Shown piece by piece: positions 9,531 through 18,782 of a stretch of DNA of 64,000 nt. The position numbers and the translations under genes were made by a program. The notes under the pieces were generated by a model. The model had not been told where the DNA came from, searched no databases, and saw nothing but the letters and a program-made list of their open reading frames with translations. Positions within the stretch are counted from its first letter, which is position 1, and every line of letters starts with the position of its first letter. Location: NCBI GenBank assembly GCA_965203215.1, contig CBDBBY010000001.1:3968001-4032000 (forward strand), written 5' to 3'. This stretch comes from CBDBBY01 sp965203215 (GTDB lineage: Bacteria; Pseudomonadota; Alphaproteobacteria; Rhodobacterales; Rhodobacteraceae).

Positions 9531-10551
9531 TCAGTGATTGTAATTCTTCAAAAATGCAATCAGATTTTCTCCAAGTTCCGGGCGAATATATCCGCCTTCC
9601 TGAACGATCACCGTTGGCATAGACTTCTGTGCCAGTTCGGATGAAACCTTCTCAAAGTCCGAAGTGCAAAGCGCGAACGCAGCATAGGGATCGCCTACGA
9701 AAGTATCCAGCCCCAACGATACGATCAGTACATCGGGCGCGTGGGTGTCGATCCTCTGCACGCCAGTTTTCATGGTATGCAGGTAAGTGTCCCCGTACAT
9801 CCCAATGGCAGCGGTATGTTGACGGTTGACCCAGTTCCTGAGCCTTCGCCTGTCTGATCGGCATATCCCCAGAAGAAAGGGTAGAATTCGCTTGGATCGG
9901 CATGCAGCGAGACAAATTGGACGTCAGATCGGGTGTAGAAGATATCCTGTGTCCCGTTGCCGTGATGCACATCCAGATCGAGGATGATTACACGCGCGCA
10001 TCCGCGGTCCAGGCAGTGCTGCGCGGCAATGGCGGCGTTGTTGAGAAAACAATAGCCTGCGGCCCGATCGGCATAGGCATGGTGACCGGGCGGACGGCAC
10101 AGCCCATAGCTGACGGATGCTCCGTTCAGCACGGCATCGGCAGGAGAAAGGGCAACCTGCGCCGATCCATAGGCCGCCTGCCACGTTCCGGCGTTGACCG
10201 GGCAGGCCATATCACCCATGTGAAATCCGGCCTGCCCCACAACCGAGGCGGGATAGCCTGCCTCTGGCGCAACCGGAAACGCATTGGGGATCACTTCGGG
10301 CGCAGCATCGTCCAGCGCGCACCAGCGGGCATGGGCCTGTCGCAGAAAGCGCAGGCAACGATCCGTGTGGACCCGGGCAACCGGTTCCAACCCGAAGTCC
10401 CGCGCGGGCGAGATCGCAAATCTCGCCCGTTCCAGCGCGCGTCGCAGGTGCAGGGCGCGTTCAGGCTGTTCGCGGTTTTGTGCGGGCGGCCCCGGATCAG
10501 AAAGGTCTCGGGCCGGTGCTTCAGATGCCGTTCATCCGCAAAGACCCGCAT
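9531..10551 (-). pseudogene. Acetylpolyamine amidohydrolase-like (class II histone deacetylase family), two frameshifts
   Basis: Three frames join into one ~340-residue zinc deacetylase of the AphA type: MRVFADERHLKHRPETFLIRG at the start, the core RPPGHHAYADRAAG, the zinc motif LDLDVHHGNGT and the third ligand region SLGLDTFVGDP, ending EGGYIRPELGENL. Two single-base losses break it, in the A-run at 10476-10479 (T on the + strand) and in the G-run at 9801-9803. The ATG is three bases after the aminotransferase stop. Together with the aminotransferase, amine-type ABC importer and amidase, it suggests use of N-acetylated polyamines or related amines. It may be functional if the shifts are sequencing errors. 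Confidence 0.82.
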
Positions 10552-10554
10552 CGC

Positions 10555-11886
10555 TCAACGTGCTTCTGCCGCCATCTGCTCCAACGCGTTGCCTGCCGCC
10601 TTGATCGAGCGGTCGATGTCCCCCTGCGTGTGGACCAGACAACTGAGGTTGTGCAGGATCTTGTTGCCGGTGAAGAATATGCCCTGATCCCGCATCTTTT
10701 GCGAAAAGTCGGCGTATTTTGCCAGATCAGCGGTGCCGCAGAAATCGCGGTAGCCGGTGATTTCATCCAGATCGGTGAAGACCGGATGGAACATCGACCC
10801 CACATTCTGCACCCGCATGTTCTGTCCGGTATCCTTGGCCAATTGGTTAAGCCGCGTTGTCATCTCATCGCCGATTGCGTTGATCTTCTTGAACCCCGCG
10901 TTGTCGTCGCGGGTCATTTCCTCGATCATCGTCTTGGCGGCATAGAGGCCCATCCTCGGCGCATTGTGGCTGCCATAGTGCAGCACCTTGCCGTATTCGA
11001 TGCTTTCCATGATGTGATCGGGCCCCGCAATGGCCGCCACGGGGAATCCCTGTCCCAGCGCTTTACCATAAGTGACAATATCGGGTTGCAAACCGTAGAG
11101 CTCGGCCGCACCGCCAGGTGCAACCCGGAACCCGGTAACGGTTTCATCCAGATAGAACAGCACGTTATAGGCCCGGCAAAGCTCCTGCACCCGTTGCAGG
11201 TAGCCGGGTTTCGGGGGGATCACGCCCATGTTCGACATGGCCCCCTCCATCACCACGCAGGCAATCTCGTGTCCACGTGCTGCCAACACCCGTTCCAGTG
11301 CGTCCTCGTCATTCCAGACGCTGACAAGCGTGTCTTCCCATGACCCGGGTGTCAGGCCGGAACTGTCGGGAATGCGCACCGGATCGCTGGGGTGGCCGAT
11401 GGTGGTGATCGGTTGCGGGTTCGAACTGACCAGCAACCCATCATACCAGCCGTGATAATGACCCTCGAATTTCAGGATCTTGCGCTTGCCGGTGATGCCA
11501 CGCGCCATGCGCACGCCGGTCATGCAGGCTTCGGTCCCGGTATTGGCGAACCGTACCTTGTCCACATGCGGTAGCATGTTGACCATCAGTTCGGCGATTT
11601 CGACCTCGACCTCAAGCGCGGTGGCGAAATGGGTGCCGCCCGCCACCTTTTCCTGCACGACCTCCACGATCTTCGGATGCGCATGACCCAGCGGCAGGCA
11701 GCCAAAGGAAAGTTGCCAGTCGATATATTCGTTGCCGTCCACATCCCATAACCGCGCGCCCTTGCCGTCGCGGATATAAGGCGGATAGGGCTTGTAGTTC
11801 ATTGCCCCGCGCGAAGCGGAGCTGCAGCCCTCGATCAACACCTGCATCGCCCGATCGTAGAGCTTGCCCGATTCTTCCATGCTCAT
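10555..11886 (-). CDS. Class III aminotransferase (glutamate-1-semialdehyde aminomutase-like)
   Basis: A 443-residue PLP-dependent class III aminotransferase of the GSA-aminomutase-like group. The PLP lysine motif is seen as DIVTYGKALGQGFP, the ring-stacking region as LYLDETVTGFR-type sequence (FYLDETVTGFRVAPGG), and the N-terminal core as RLWDVDGNEYIDWQ. The ATG at 11886 has a GGAG site eight bases upstream; an upstream GTG start at 11895 would overlap that site. It follows the ABC ATPase gene by 21 bases. Inferred role: removing the amino group of the imported amine or amino acid; it is not expected to serve haem synthesis because it sits in a transport operon. Confidence 0.92.
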   Translation of the reverse strand: MSMEESGKLYDRAMQVLIEGCSSASRGAMNYKPYPPYIRDGKGARLWDVDGNEYIDWQLSFGCLPLGHAHPKIVEVVQEKVAGGTHFATALEVEVEIAELMVNMLPHVDKVRFANTGTEACMTGVRMARGITGKRKILKFEGHYHGWYDGLLVSSNPQPITTIGHPSDPVRIPDSSGLTPGSWEDTLVSVWNDEDALERVLAARGHEIACVVMEGAMSNMGVIPPKPGYLQRVQELCRAYNVLFYLDETVTGFRVAPGGAAELYGLQPDIVTYGKALGQGFPVAAIAGPDHIMESIEYGKVLHYGSHNAPRMGLYAAKTMIEEMTRDDNAGFKKINAIGDEMTTRLNQLAKDTGQNMRVQNVGSMFHPVFTDLDEITGYRDFCGTADLAKYADFSQKMRDQGIFFTGNKILHNLSCLVHTQGDIDRSIKAAGNALEQMAAEAR

Positions 11887-11907
11887 CTTTGTCACTCCGG
11901 TGACCGT

Positions 11908-12630
11908 TCACAGCACCTTGCTGAGAAATTGTTTCGTTCTGTCCTTTTGCGGATTGTTGACCAGCTCTTTGGCTGGTCCAATTTCTTCGATCACGCCCTG
12001 ATGGCAAAAGGCCACCCGATCAGACACGTCTCGGGCAAAGCCGATCTCGTGCGTAACGCAGATCATCGTCATGCCTTCTTCGGCCAGCATCCGGATCGTA
12101 TCCAGAACCTCGCCCACCAGTTCGGGGTCCAGCGCCGAGGTGGCCTCGTCAAACAGCATGTATTGCGGTTCCATCGCCAGAGCGCGGGCAATGGCCAGAC
12201 GCTGTTGCTGACCGCCGGACATCTGATCCGGATAGACCTTCAGCTTGTCGCTCAGCCCCACATGTTCCAGCTGCAGGGCGGCAATCTCGCGCGCCTTGGC
12301 CCGGGATTTTCCCGACACGATACGCGGCGCCAAGGCGACATTTTCAAGAACAGTCAGATGCGGAAAGGAGTTCCATTGCTGGAACACCATCCCGATAGTC
12401 TGACGCAGTTTGTTGAGATCGGTCGACTTGTCGTGAACCGACACGCCGTCGATCACAATCTCGCCCGACTGGATCGGTTCCAGCCCGTTGATGCAATTAA
12501 GCAGCGTCGATTTGCCCGAACCGGAGGCGCCGATGACGCTCAGCACTTCGCCCTTGGATACGGTCAGATCGATGCCCTTCAGAACCTCGAGCGCGCCGAA
12601 CGACTTGTGAATGGACTTGATTTCAATCAT
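11908..12630 (-). CDS. Polar amino acid-type ABC transporter ATP-binding protein
   Basis: A 240-residue ATPase of the polar amino acid/amine uptake family. It shows Walker A GASGSGKST, the signature SGGQQQRLAIARAL and Walker B LFDEATSALDPE followed by the switch His (CVTHEIGFA). The start overlaps the stop of the adjacent permease gene as ATGA. It powers the importer made by the two permeases upstream and the periplasmic protein at 14068-14889. Confidence 0.95.
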   Translation of the reverse strand: MIEIKSIHKSFGALEVLKGIDLTVSKGEVLSVIGASGSGKSTLLNCINGLEPIQSGEIVIDGVSVHDKSTDLNKLRQTIGMVFQQWNSFPHLTVLENVALAPRIVSGKSRAKAREIAALQLEHVGLSDKLKVYPDQMSGGQQQRLAIARALAMEPQYMLFDEATSALDPELVGEVLDTIRMLAEEGMTMICVTHEIGFARDVSDRVAFCHQGVIEEIGPAKELVNNPQKDRTKQFLSKVL

Positions 12631-13286
12631 CGCGTTTCCCCTTTCTCAAGCCGGGATGCCAGCCGGGCGATGGGGTAGCTGAGGGCGAAATAGAACGCGC
12701 CGACCAGAATCAGGATGAACAGTGGCTCCTGCATGCGGGTGATCAGGGTCTGCGCGGATTTCAGCAGTTCGAAATAGCCCAATACCGAAACCAGCGCGGA
12801 ATCCTTCATCACCCCCAGAACCACGCCGATCCACGAGGGAAACACCACCCGGAACCCGATGGGCAGCACCACGTACCGCAGATCCTGCCAATAGCTCATT
12901 CCCAGCGAGCGCGACGCCGAACGCATACTTTTGGACACGGCTTTAACACCGGCCCGGGCGATTTCGGTACAGTTGGCTGCCATATACAGGCTCAGGACAA
13001 TTGCGCCCGAGGCATAGGCAGACATCGGATAGCCCAGGATCGATACGAAGCTGTTGAAGATGATCAACTGGATCAGCAGCGGCACGGATCTCAGGATATC
13101 CAGCACGCTGCCCAGCAGCGTATTCGCGAACCATCCGCTTTCGGCGCGAATGACGCCAAGGATGATCCCTCCCAACGTTCCTGCAACTACGGCGACGGCC
13201 GTCAACTGCAACGTCCGCAATGCCCCCAGACACAGAAACCACATGTCATTGGCGGTGAGACTGGTGCCAAAGAACTCTCCGATCAT
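12627..13286 (-). CDS. ABC transporter permease, polar amino acid family (second)
   Basis: A 219-residue inner-membrane permease with about five hydrophobic segments and the His/Glu/Gln/Arg/opine-type permease pattern ISRSMRSASRSLGMSYWQ-like coupling helix (ARAGVKAVSKSMRSASRSLG) that contacts the ATPase. It lies one base downstream of the first permease and overlaps the ATPase gene, so the four transport genes are one transcript. Confidence 0.94.
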   Translation of the reverse strand: MIGEFFGTSLTANDMWFLCLGALRTLQLTAVAVVAGTLGGIILGVIRAESGWFANTLLGSVLDILRSVPLLIQLIIFNSFVSILGYPMSAYASGAIVLSLYMAANCTEIARAGVKAVSKSMRSASRSLGMSYWQDLRYVVLPIGFRVVFPSWIGVVLGVMKDSALVSVLGYFELLKSAQTLITRMQEPLFILILVGAFYFALSYPIARLASRLEKGETR

Positions 13287-13287
13287 G

Positions 13288-13986
13288 TCACCGGTTCCTC
13301 AGCAGGCGCCAGCCGATCAGATGCGCCAGCAGCATGATCAGTTTGGCCATAATGTAGTACATGACACCGGCGACGATGAAGAATTCGAAGGTGCGGAAGG
13401 TGCGCCCCTGTTCCGTCTGCGTTACCCCGGCAAGTTCCTGCAACCCGACCACCATACCCAGCGAGGTGGTGAGCAACGCCCAGATCATCTGGTTGGTGAT
13501 CGGGTAATAAACCGCCCGCAGAACCTGCGGCACGATGATATAGAGATAGGCCTGAAACGAGGTCATGCCCAGCGATTTACTGGCGGACATCTGCGTTTTG
13601 GGTATGCCTTTGAACCCGCCGCGCAGCACCTCGGTCAGGTATCCCGCATTGTTGAAGGTAATCGCGGCCAGCACCGCCGTGTAGGAACTTAGGAAAATGC
13701 CAAAGGCGCCCAGCCCGAAAAACGCCATGTAGATCTGAAACAGCGCGGGGGTGTTTCGGGCAACCTCGACCCAGGTTGTTGCCAGCTGGTACAGAATGCC
13801 GCGTTCCCGCAACCGGGCCACCGCCAGAAACAACGCGATCGCCGTGCCGAAGACCATCGACAGCACGGCGATCTGAAAGGTAATCCACGCGCCGTCCAGC
13901 ATTTTCGGGAATGCTTTCCAGACGGTACGCCAATGGAACGTATAGGCAATGTCCAGACTGGGCAGCCAATCAAACAGGCTTTCCAT
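13288..13986 (-). CDS. ABC transporter permease, polar amino acid family (first)
   Basis: A 232-residue permease, partner of the one immediately downstream. It has the family coupling-helix motif (TEVLRGGFKGIPKTQMSASKSLG) and several transmembrane segments. The 81-base gap before it, behind the binding-protein gene, contains a hairpin that probably tunes expression. Confidence 0.94.
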   Translation of the reverse strand: MESLFDWLPSLDIAYTFHWRTVWKAFPKMLDGAWITFQIAVLSMVFGTAIALFLAVARLRERGILYQLATTWVEVARNTPALFQIYMAFFGLGAFGIFLSSYTAVLAAITFNNAGYLTEVLRGGFKGIPKTQMSASKSLGMTSFQAYLYIIVPQVLRAVYYPITNQMIWALLTTSLGMVVGLQELAGVTQTEQGRTFRTFEFFIVAGVMYYIMAKLIMLLAHLIGWRLLRNR

Positions 13987-14019
13987 GCGCCTCCCTACGC
14001 GCGGTGCGTTGCCGTGAGA

Positions 14020-14040
14020 GAGCCCCGGAAACCGGGGCTC
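14020..14040 (-). terminator. Hairpin between binding protein and first permease
   Basis: A perfect 9-bp stem (GAGCCCCGG with CCGGGGCTC) around a three-base loop lies between the periplasmic binding-protein gene and the first permease. There is no T-run. As in the TRAP operon, it probably protects the upstream message or terminates part of the transcripts so that more binding protein is made. Confidence 0.65.
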
Positions 14041-14067
14041 CGCAAAGGTTCAGAGCGAGCTTTCGGT

Positions 14068-14889
14068 TCAGCGATGCACGCCGGGGATCGCAAGGTTGGG
14101 CGCTTCTCCGCCAACCCATTTGTCATAAAGCTCCTGATACCGCCCGCTGCGCACTTGACGGTTCACAAACAGATCGAGATAGCGCAGAAGCCCGTATTCC
14201 TGGCGGGGCGCCATGATGCCGACGACATCGACGGGAAACGGCGCCGCCGGGCCGACTGCGATATTGTCAAAATCGGGATTGGCGACAAAATTCGCCACCG
14301 TTGTGTTGCTGGACACAATGGCGTCGACACGGCCTTGTTGAAGCGCAAGGAACATATCCGCCTCAGACTGCAGGGACAGGTGATCGCCGGCCTCATCACC
14401 CCAGGCTTCCAGCTGTTCCAGCATGAAGCCTTCATTGGTTGTGCTGACAACCGTGCCAACGGAGCGGCCCTTCAGATCGTCAAAGGACTGAATATCAGAA
14501 TCCGCCTGCACGCCAACCTGATAGATATACGCCATGTAAGGGATCGAAAACCCGACGGTTTGCGCTCGCTCCAGCGTGTCCGAGGCCGCGGCGATAGAGA
14601 CATCGGCGCGATTGGAAATCAGCGCGGGGATGCGATCTGCCCAAGGCGTTTCGACAACGGCCGGTTCAACTCCGAGCGAGGCGGCCAGATCCTTGCAGTA
14701 GTCAACATCGAACCCTGCGGGTTCGTTGTTTTCATCGCGGAAGCCAATCGGCGGAAAATCCAGAGTGACGCTGCAGCGCAACTCGCCCGAGGCGATGATA
14801 TCATCCAGCTTGTCGGCAGCCGCATCTTGCGACGCCGCCACAGCCAGGGCGGTCGCGACGAGCGCTATGCCTGAAAACCTCTTGAACAT
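14068..14889 (-). CDS. ABC transporter periplasmic amino acid/amine-binding protein
   Basis: A 273-residue family 3 solute-binding protein. A signal peptide (MFKRFSGIALVATALAVAAS) ends before ADKLDDIIASGELRCSV. Family features include DFPPIGFRDENNEPAGFDVDYC-type ligand-lobe sequence and SIAAASDTLERAQTVGFS-type hinge sequence. The ATG follows a GGGAGGACAGC ribosome site. First gene of the leftward operon; expected to bind a polar amino acid or amine in the periplasm. The precise ligand cannot be read from the sequence. Confidence 0.94.
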   Translation of the reverse strand: MFKRFSGIALVATALAVAASQDAAADKLDDIIASGELRCSVTLDFPPIGFRDENNEPAGFDVDYCKDLAASLGVEPAVVETPWADRIPALISNRADVSIAAASDTLERAQTVGFSIPYMAYIYQVGVQADSDIQSFDDLKGRSVGTVVSTTNEGFMLEQLEAWGDEAGDHLSLQSEADMFLALQQGRVDAIVSSNTTVANFVANPDFDNIAVGPAAPFPVDVVGIMAPRQEYGLLRYLDLFVNRQVRSGRYQELYDKWVGGEAPNLAIPGVHR

Positions 14890-15037
14890 TGCTGTCCTCC
14901 CGTACGCTCAAGTTCACATTCGGTGCGGGACCGCGGCGCCGGATCTTCCGGCAAGAACCCTGTCCTTTTCGCGCTCCGCACGCGGGATAGTTTCACTCAT
15001 ACGTATTTCAGTCAACACATTCGCGAACAAATTAGCG

Positions 15038-15744
15038 TCAATGTTCAAGGAAGCCATCGCAATCGACGGTCACCCGAGGTCCGAACGCCTTGGGATTGCA
15101 TCGTGAATCGCGTGATTGAAGGTAAGTCACTGTCCAGACCGGAACCGCAGGATGGTCGAGCGACGGGTTGACGGAGAAATGCGCCTCATCCACCCGCAGG
15201 GAATAGGAATCGCCGGCGTTCAGGTCAAAAGATCGACCCTCGAAATGCATTTGCAACTGACCCGAGACCAGTACGCCGGTTTCGAACCCGGGCTGATCGC
15301 ATTTCTTCTGCTCCGTGCGCGTCGGCGGCAGAAAGGTCGTCTGGTTGAAATCCACACCCTTGCTGAGTTTTGGGGACAGCATCTCGGCGATTATCCTCTG
15401 ACTTTCCATTCTGCGCCGGTGTTTTTTTCGCACGGCATGGCCTTTTTCTTCAGGCGGGCCGAGCGGAACATCCTGCAGGAAAGGGATGCCGGCCGGTTCA
15501 GAACCCCGGCGATCGCATAGATATCCTTCAGCAACGGCTTCGAGATATTGCGCTCAAGCCGACTGAGAAACACGGGGGAACGGTCAATGCGTTTGGACAG
15601 GGTGCGCAGGCTGATTTTCTGCAGCAATCGCAATTCACGCACCAGTTCTCCTGCATTCTCGATCAGGTTCTTCAATGCCTCAAGCCTCGTTCTGCAGTCA
15701 GGATTTAGCTGCAACCGTGATATCAGCCGCATCGGCAGCAGCAA
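15038..15744 (-). pseudogene. XRE-cupin transcriptional regulator, one frameshift
   Basis: Two frames join into one ~235-residue regulator. The N-terminal part is an XRE helix-turn-helix (RELRLLQKISLRTLSKRI, SPVFLSRLERNISKPLLKDI); the C-terminal part is a cupin sensor (PGFETGVLVSGQLQMHFEG, LNAGDSYSLRVDEAHFSVN). One base is missing in the AAAGGG run at 15479-15485; restoring it gives a continuous SFLQDVPLGPPEEKGHAVRKK-like linker. This domain pair is shared with PuuR-type regulators of putrescine and amine catabolism. It is divergent from the amidase and next to the ABC operon, so it probably controls both. An inverted TTGCC/GGCAA pair at about 15768-15785 could be its operator. Confidence 0.75.
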
Positions 15745-15829
15745 ACAAAACCCGAAATTTGTTTATTGCCAAAGACAATAGGCAAATTGTACGTTTCATT
15801 CACATCGGTGAATTCTGGATTAGGCAATC

Positions 15830-17239
15830 ATGCGGGCAGACTATCCCTCTTTGCAAACCCTGATCCAAAAACTCGACGACGGGCAGATCAGGTCCAAAGA
15901 TCTCGCGGAACAAGCTCAGGCCGCTTACGCGCGCGTTTCCGGCTACCTTGATGGGTACAGGATATGGCTGTCCGAAACCGCTGCAGCGACGGCCGATGCC
16001 GCGGACATTGCGCGGTCAGGCGGGAACGCTTTGGGCGCGTTGCAGGGCATACCTTGCAGTGTGAAGGACAATTTTGCCCTGAAATCCGCACCACTTTACG
16101 CCGGGGCCGCCAAGGCATTGCCGGAACGATTCAATAAGGAAGGTCCCGTTATCGGGGCTTTGCGTCGGCAACTTTGCCCGATCCTCGGCAAAACCTATAC
16201 TGACGAATTCGCCTATGGCGGGATCGGCGCGGTCTGCCACGGACCGATCCCGCGCAATCCATGGGACGTCGATCATCACCGGCTGGCAGGTGGCAGTTCC
16301 AGCGGGGCCGGTGTCTCGCTGCTGGACGGCACCGCCCATTTCGCACTGGCCACCGACACCAGCGGATCGGTCCGGCGCCCTGCCGCCATGACCGGAACGG
16401 TCGGCATGAAGCTGACCTTCGGGCGATGGTCCGTCGATGGCGTGGTTCCACTGACGCAAACGCTGGACACGCCCGGCTTTCTGACCCGTACCGTCGCTGA
16501 CGCAATCGAGGTCTTCCGCAGTCTCGATCCGCACCCCGACGACAGCATTCTTGACCGGGCCGAACGACAGTCAGGAGTTGAGGGGTTGCGTATTGGCATA
16601 TGCACCAACCATTTCTGGGATGACTGTTCTCCGGGCATAGCTGAAAGCCTTCAGGAAGCGTTGAGCAAACTCGAATCCAAAGGCGCGATTCTGGTCGATC
16701 TGGAAATCCCCGAAGTCGATCAGGCTTACGAGGTCGTACGCAACGGGGGTGTCGTTGCGTCCGAATTCTATGCGTTTCTGACTGAAGAACTGCCCGAATT
16801 CATAGAAGTCCTTCATCCCTATCTTGGCGGCCGCATGAGCGGCAGCGACAAGCCTGATCAGACGGCGGTGGAGTATCTGCGCAACCTCATGAAACTGGGC
16901 GCCCTTGCCCGAAGTGCCGGTGAGCGACTGCTTTCGGTCGATGCAGTTGTCACGCCAACGGTTCCGATCACGGCGCCTCTGGTCTCCGAGGTTGCGGATC
17001 TTGCCAGCTATGAAAAAGCCAACGCACTTGGGGTCCGCAACACCTATATTCCAAGCCTGCTGCAACTCAACGCGACATCGATCCCGGCTGGGATGGATGC
17101 GTGTGGAATTCCCGTTGGACTACATCTGATAACTGCAAACGGCCAAGAGGAAAAAGCGTTGGCCATTGCGCTTCAGATCGAGCGTGTGCTCGGGTCGGGT
17201 CTGGAGCAATTTGGACGTCCGCCTGTGCGCATCGTGTGA
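15830..17239 (+). CDS. Amidase (amidase-signature family)
   Basis: A 469-residue amidase-signature serine hydrolase. The Ser-cisSer-Lys triad is visible: Lys79 in CSVKDNF, the Gly-Ser loop GGSSSG at about 154-159, and the nucleophile Ser180 in TDTSGSVRRPA. It hydrolyses an amide to an acid and ammonia or an amine. It is transcribed away from the XRE-cupin gene with an 85-base gap between starts. By context it may release an amine or acid from the compound brought in by the ABC importer. It is not GatA: no gatB/C neighbours are present. Confidence 0.92.
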   Translation: MRADYPSLQTLIQKLDDGQIRSKDLAEQAQAAYARVSGYLDGYRIWLSETAAATADAADIARSGGNALGALQGIPCSVKDNFALKSAPLYAGAAKALPERFNKEGPVIGALRRQLCPILGKTYTDEFAYGGIGAVCHGPIPRNPWDVDHHRLAGGSSSGAGVSLLDGTAHFALATDTSGSVRRPAAMTGTVGMKLTFGRWSVDGVVPLTQTLDTPGFLTRTVADAIEVFRSLDPHPDDSILDRAERQSGVEGLRIGICTNHFWDDCSPGIAESLQEALSKLESKGAILVDLEIPEVDQAYEVVRNGGVVASEFYAFLTEELPEFIEVLHPYLGGRMSGSDKPDQTAVEYLRNLMKLGALARSAGERLLSVDAVVTPTVPITAPLVSEVADLASYEKANALGVRNTYIPSLLQLNATSIPAGMDACGIPVGLHLITANGQEEKALAIALQIERVLGSGLEQFGRPPVRIV

Positions 17240-17339
17240 GACAACGGCATCGCAAGGTTTCACAAAGGACGCGGCCAAACTTAGCTTTGACGCACCCGAG
17301 CGATATGGTCGGCAACTGGTATAGAAAGTCGACTTCTCT

Positions 17340-17487
17340 GTGGGGCCTGCAAATTAGCCATCTGAGATTTGCTGCGAGAGTAAATTTATTTTGGACGCCA
17401 TAGGGGCCTCGTAATCGGAGGCGGCCCAGCCCGAGGATGCGTTTGACGCGGACGAAAATGCTTGGACCGAACGGCGCGCTTGTCATG
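17340..17487 (-). mobile_element. Remnant of an IS1182-like transposase C-terminus
   Basis: The minus strand encodes FGPSIFVRVKRILGLGRLRLRG followed by NKFTLAANLRWL, the pattern seen near the C-terminus of IS1182/IS5-type transposases. No start, catalytic residues or element ends remain. The rest of 17240-17580 holds nothing else recognisable. The remnant abuts the first copy of the 2-kb repeat. Confidence 0.45.
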
Positions 17488-17580
17488 CCGCCAGCCTGCG
17501 CAGATCGGCCCGCCGCCGTTCCTGAAGAAGATCCATGTTCAGGTAGCGGAAGCCGTCCTCCATCCATCTCACGTGGATCT

Positions 17581-17700
17581 CCGCGCGCAAGGCCCTATGC
17601 AGATAGCCCGGGTCGGCGGGAATGATGCGCTACAATGGCTCTACAATGATAGCGGCGACGTCGTTGTGTTTCGCCAACAATGCTTCAAACGCCGCGAAGG
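17581..17700 (-). pseudogene. Class III aminotransferase fragment (copy A)
   Basis: The minus strand encodes AFEALLAKHNDVAAIIVEPL followed by an in-frame TAG and a few more codons matching the intact enzyme at 55363-56646 (AVEALLAEHDDVAAIIAEPL). It is a short orphan piece, broken on one side by the IS21 remnant and on the other by the repeat edge. The same piece with the same stop occurs in copy B. Confidence 0.7.
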
Positions 17701-17877
17701 GCGGCCAAGACGCTTTCGGCGAAGATCCGTATACGCTCCGATTTTGTCCGTGAGGCCCCGGTCCGAAAGTTAGCGAACCGTTTTCCGGTCCGTGCCTGTC
17801 CGTCGCGCAGTCGCGCTGATCGACAGGCCTTCCCGTTTCAGTTCTTGCCATACTACGACCTTCTCCAGCTTGATGAT
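17699..17877 (-). mobile_element. IS21 family IstA N-terminal remnant (copy A)
   Basis: The minus strand reads IIKLEKVVVWQELKREGLS, then SATARRTGTDRKTVR, the helix-turn-helix start of IS21-family IstA transposases, and about 20 further residues. In this copy a TAA stop follows KTVR; in copy B the frame stays open. The catalytic DDE core and IstB are absent, so it is dead. A ribosome-site-like AAGGAGG precedes it. Confidence 0.7.
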
Positions 17878-17945
17878 CCGATTCGGACCTCCTTCGGTTA
17901 AAAGTTATCTGTAGTACATTGACAGAAGCACCAAAAAAGGTACAT

Positions 17946-18301
17946 ATGAATGCGAGAGAGATGAAGCGATTGCCTGCCTCTTTCTTTAGAAAAGACAATG
18001 GTTCCGAACCTGTTCGGGAGTGGCTGCCGGGTTTAAGCGCAGAAAACCGAAAGACAATTGGAGTTGCTGTCAAAACTGTCGAATACGGCTGCCAATAGGC
18101 ATGCCTGCATGTCGTCCGGTGAGTGGAAGAAAGAGTCTTTGGGAAGTTCGTGTGGATATATCTGATGGTCGGATCGCGCGAGTATTCTTTTGCGGACATG
18201 ATGGGGCCATGGTCTTGCTGCATGAAATCGTCAAGAGAACGCAAAAGACGCCAGCCAAGGATCTGGATCTCGCGATGAAGCGCCTGAATGGAGCGAGGTG
18301 A
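17946..18301 (+). pseudogene. HigB/RelE-like toxin (phage Gp49-like), frameshifted, copy A
   Basis: ATG at 17946 gives MNAREMKRLPASFFRK... VREWLPGLSAENRKTIGV... EYGC, then a stop. One base missing near 18090-18092 (TGCCA where TGGCCA is expected) separates it from the second half, PIGMPACRPVSGRKSLWEVR, DGRIARVFFCGHDGAMVLLH and KRTQKTPAKDLDLAMKR. Together they make a ~118-residue HigB-like mRNA interferase of the phage-derived Gp49-like family. Its TGA overlaps the ATG of the antitoxin gene. The same lesion is present in copy B, so it predates the duplication or is a recurrent error. Confidence 0.75.
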
Positions 18302-18597
18302 TGAGCAAACATGAGATCGAAGCTGGTGGCGTCGGAAGTTCGTTTGATGACTTCCTCGAGGACGAAGGCATTCTCGACGAGGTGACTGAACTCGCGGTCA
18401 AACGAGTGCTCGCATGCCAGCTGGCCGAGGAAATGAAGGCGAGGAAGATCACCAAGACAGCGCTGGCGCGACAGATGCAGACCAGCCGCAGTCAAGTGGA
18501 CCGCCTTCTGGATCCTGAGCATGAAGGCGTGACTCTCGGGACCATCATCAAAGCGGCGCGTGTCGTAGGTCGGCGGCTGGAGCTTCAGCTCGTGTGA
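18301..18597 (+). CDS. XRE family antitoxin (HigA-like), copy A
   Basis: A 98-residue antitoxin-type regulator. The helix-turn-helix is seen at AEEMKARKITKTALARQM and TSRSQVDRLLDPEHEGVTL. The ATG at 18301 overlaps the toxin stop (TGATG). It differs from the copy at 54881-55177 by one residue (RQM versus RRM). In HigBA loci the antitoxin represses its own promoter and neutralises the toxin; with the toxin frame broken it may be an orphan antitoxin. The 185 bases that follow hold no recognised gene. Confidence 0.88.
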   Translation: MSKHEIEAGGVGSSFDDFLEDEGILDEVTELAVKRVLACQLAEEMKARKITKTALARQMQTSRSQVDRLLDPEHEGVTLGTIIKAARVVGRRLELQLV

Positions 18598-18782
18598 TGG
18601 CGCCTCCCGCCAAAAAATCTGCCGAAGACGGCGCGAAGCGAAAAACATCTGATGCTGCACGACGTCCCGACTGCGAAGAAGCGTCGATAGCGGAACGTCG
18701 TCGACGCAGTGGATCTACGGCACGGATTGCCGACCGTTGATTTGCGCATGCCCGCTGGCGTCGAGCATTCCGCTGTCGCCAG

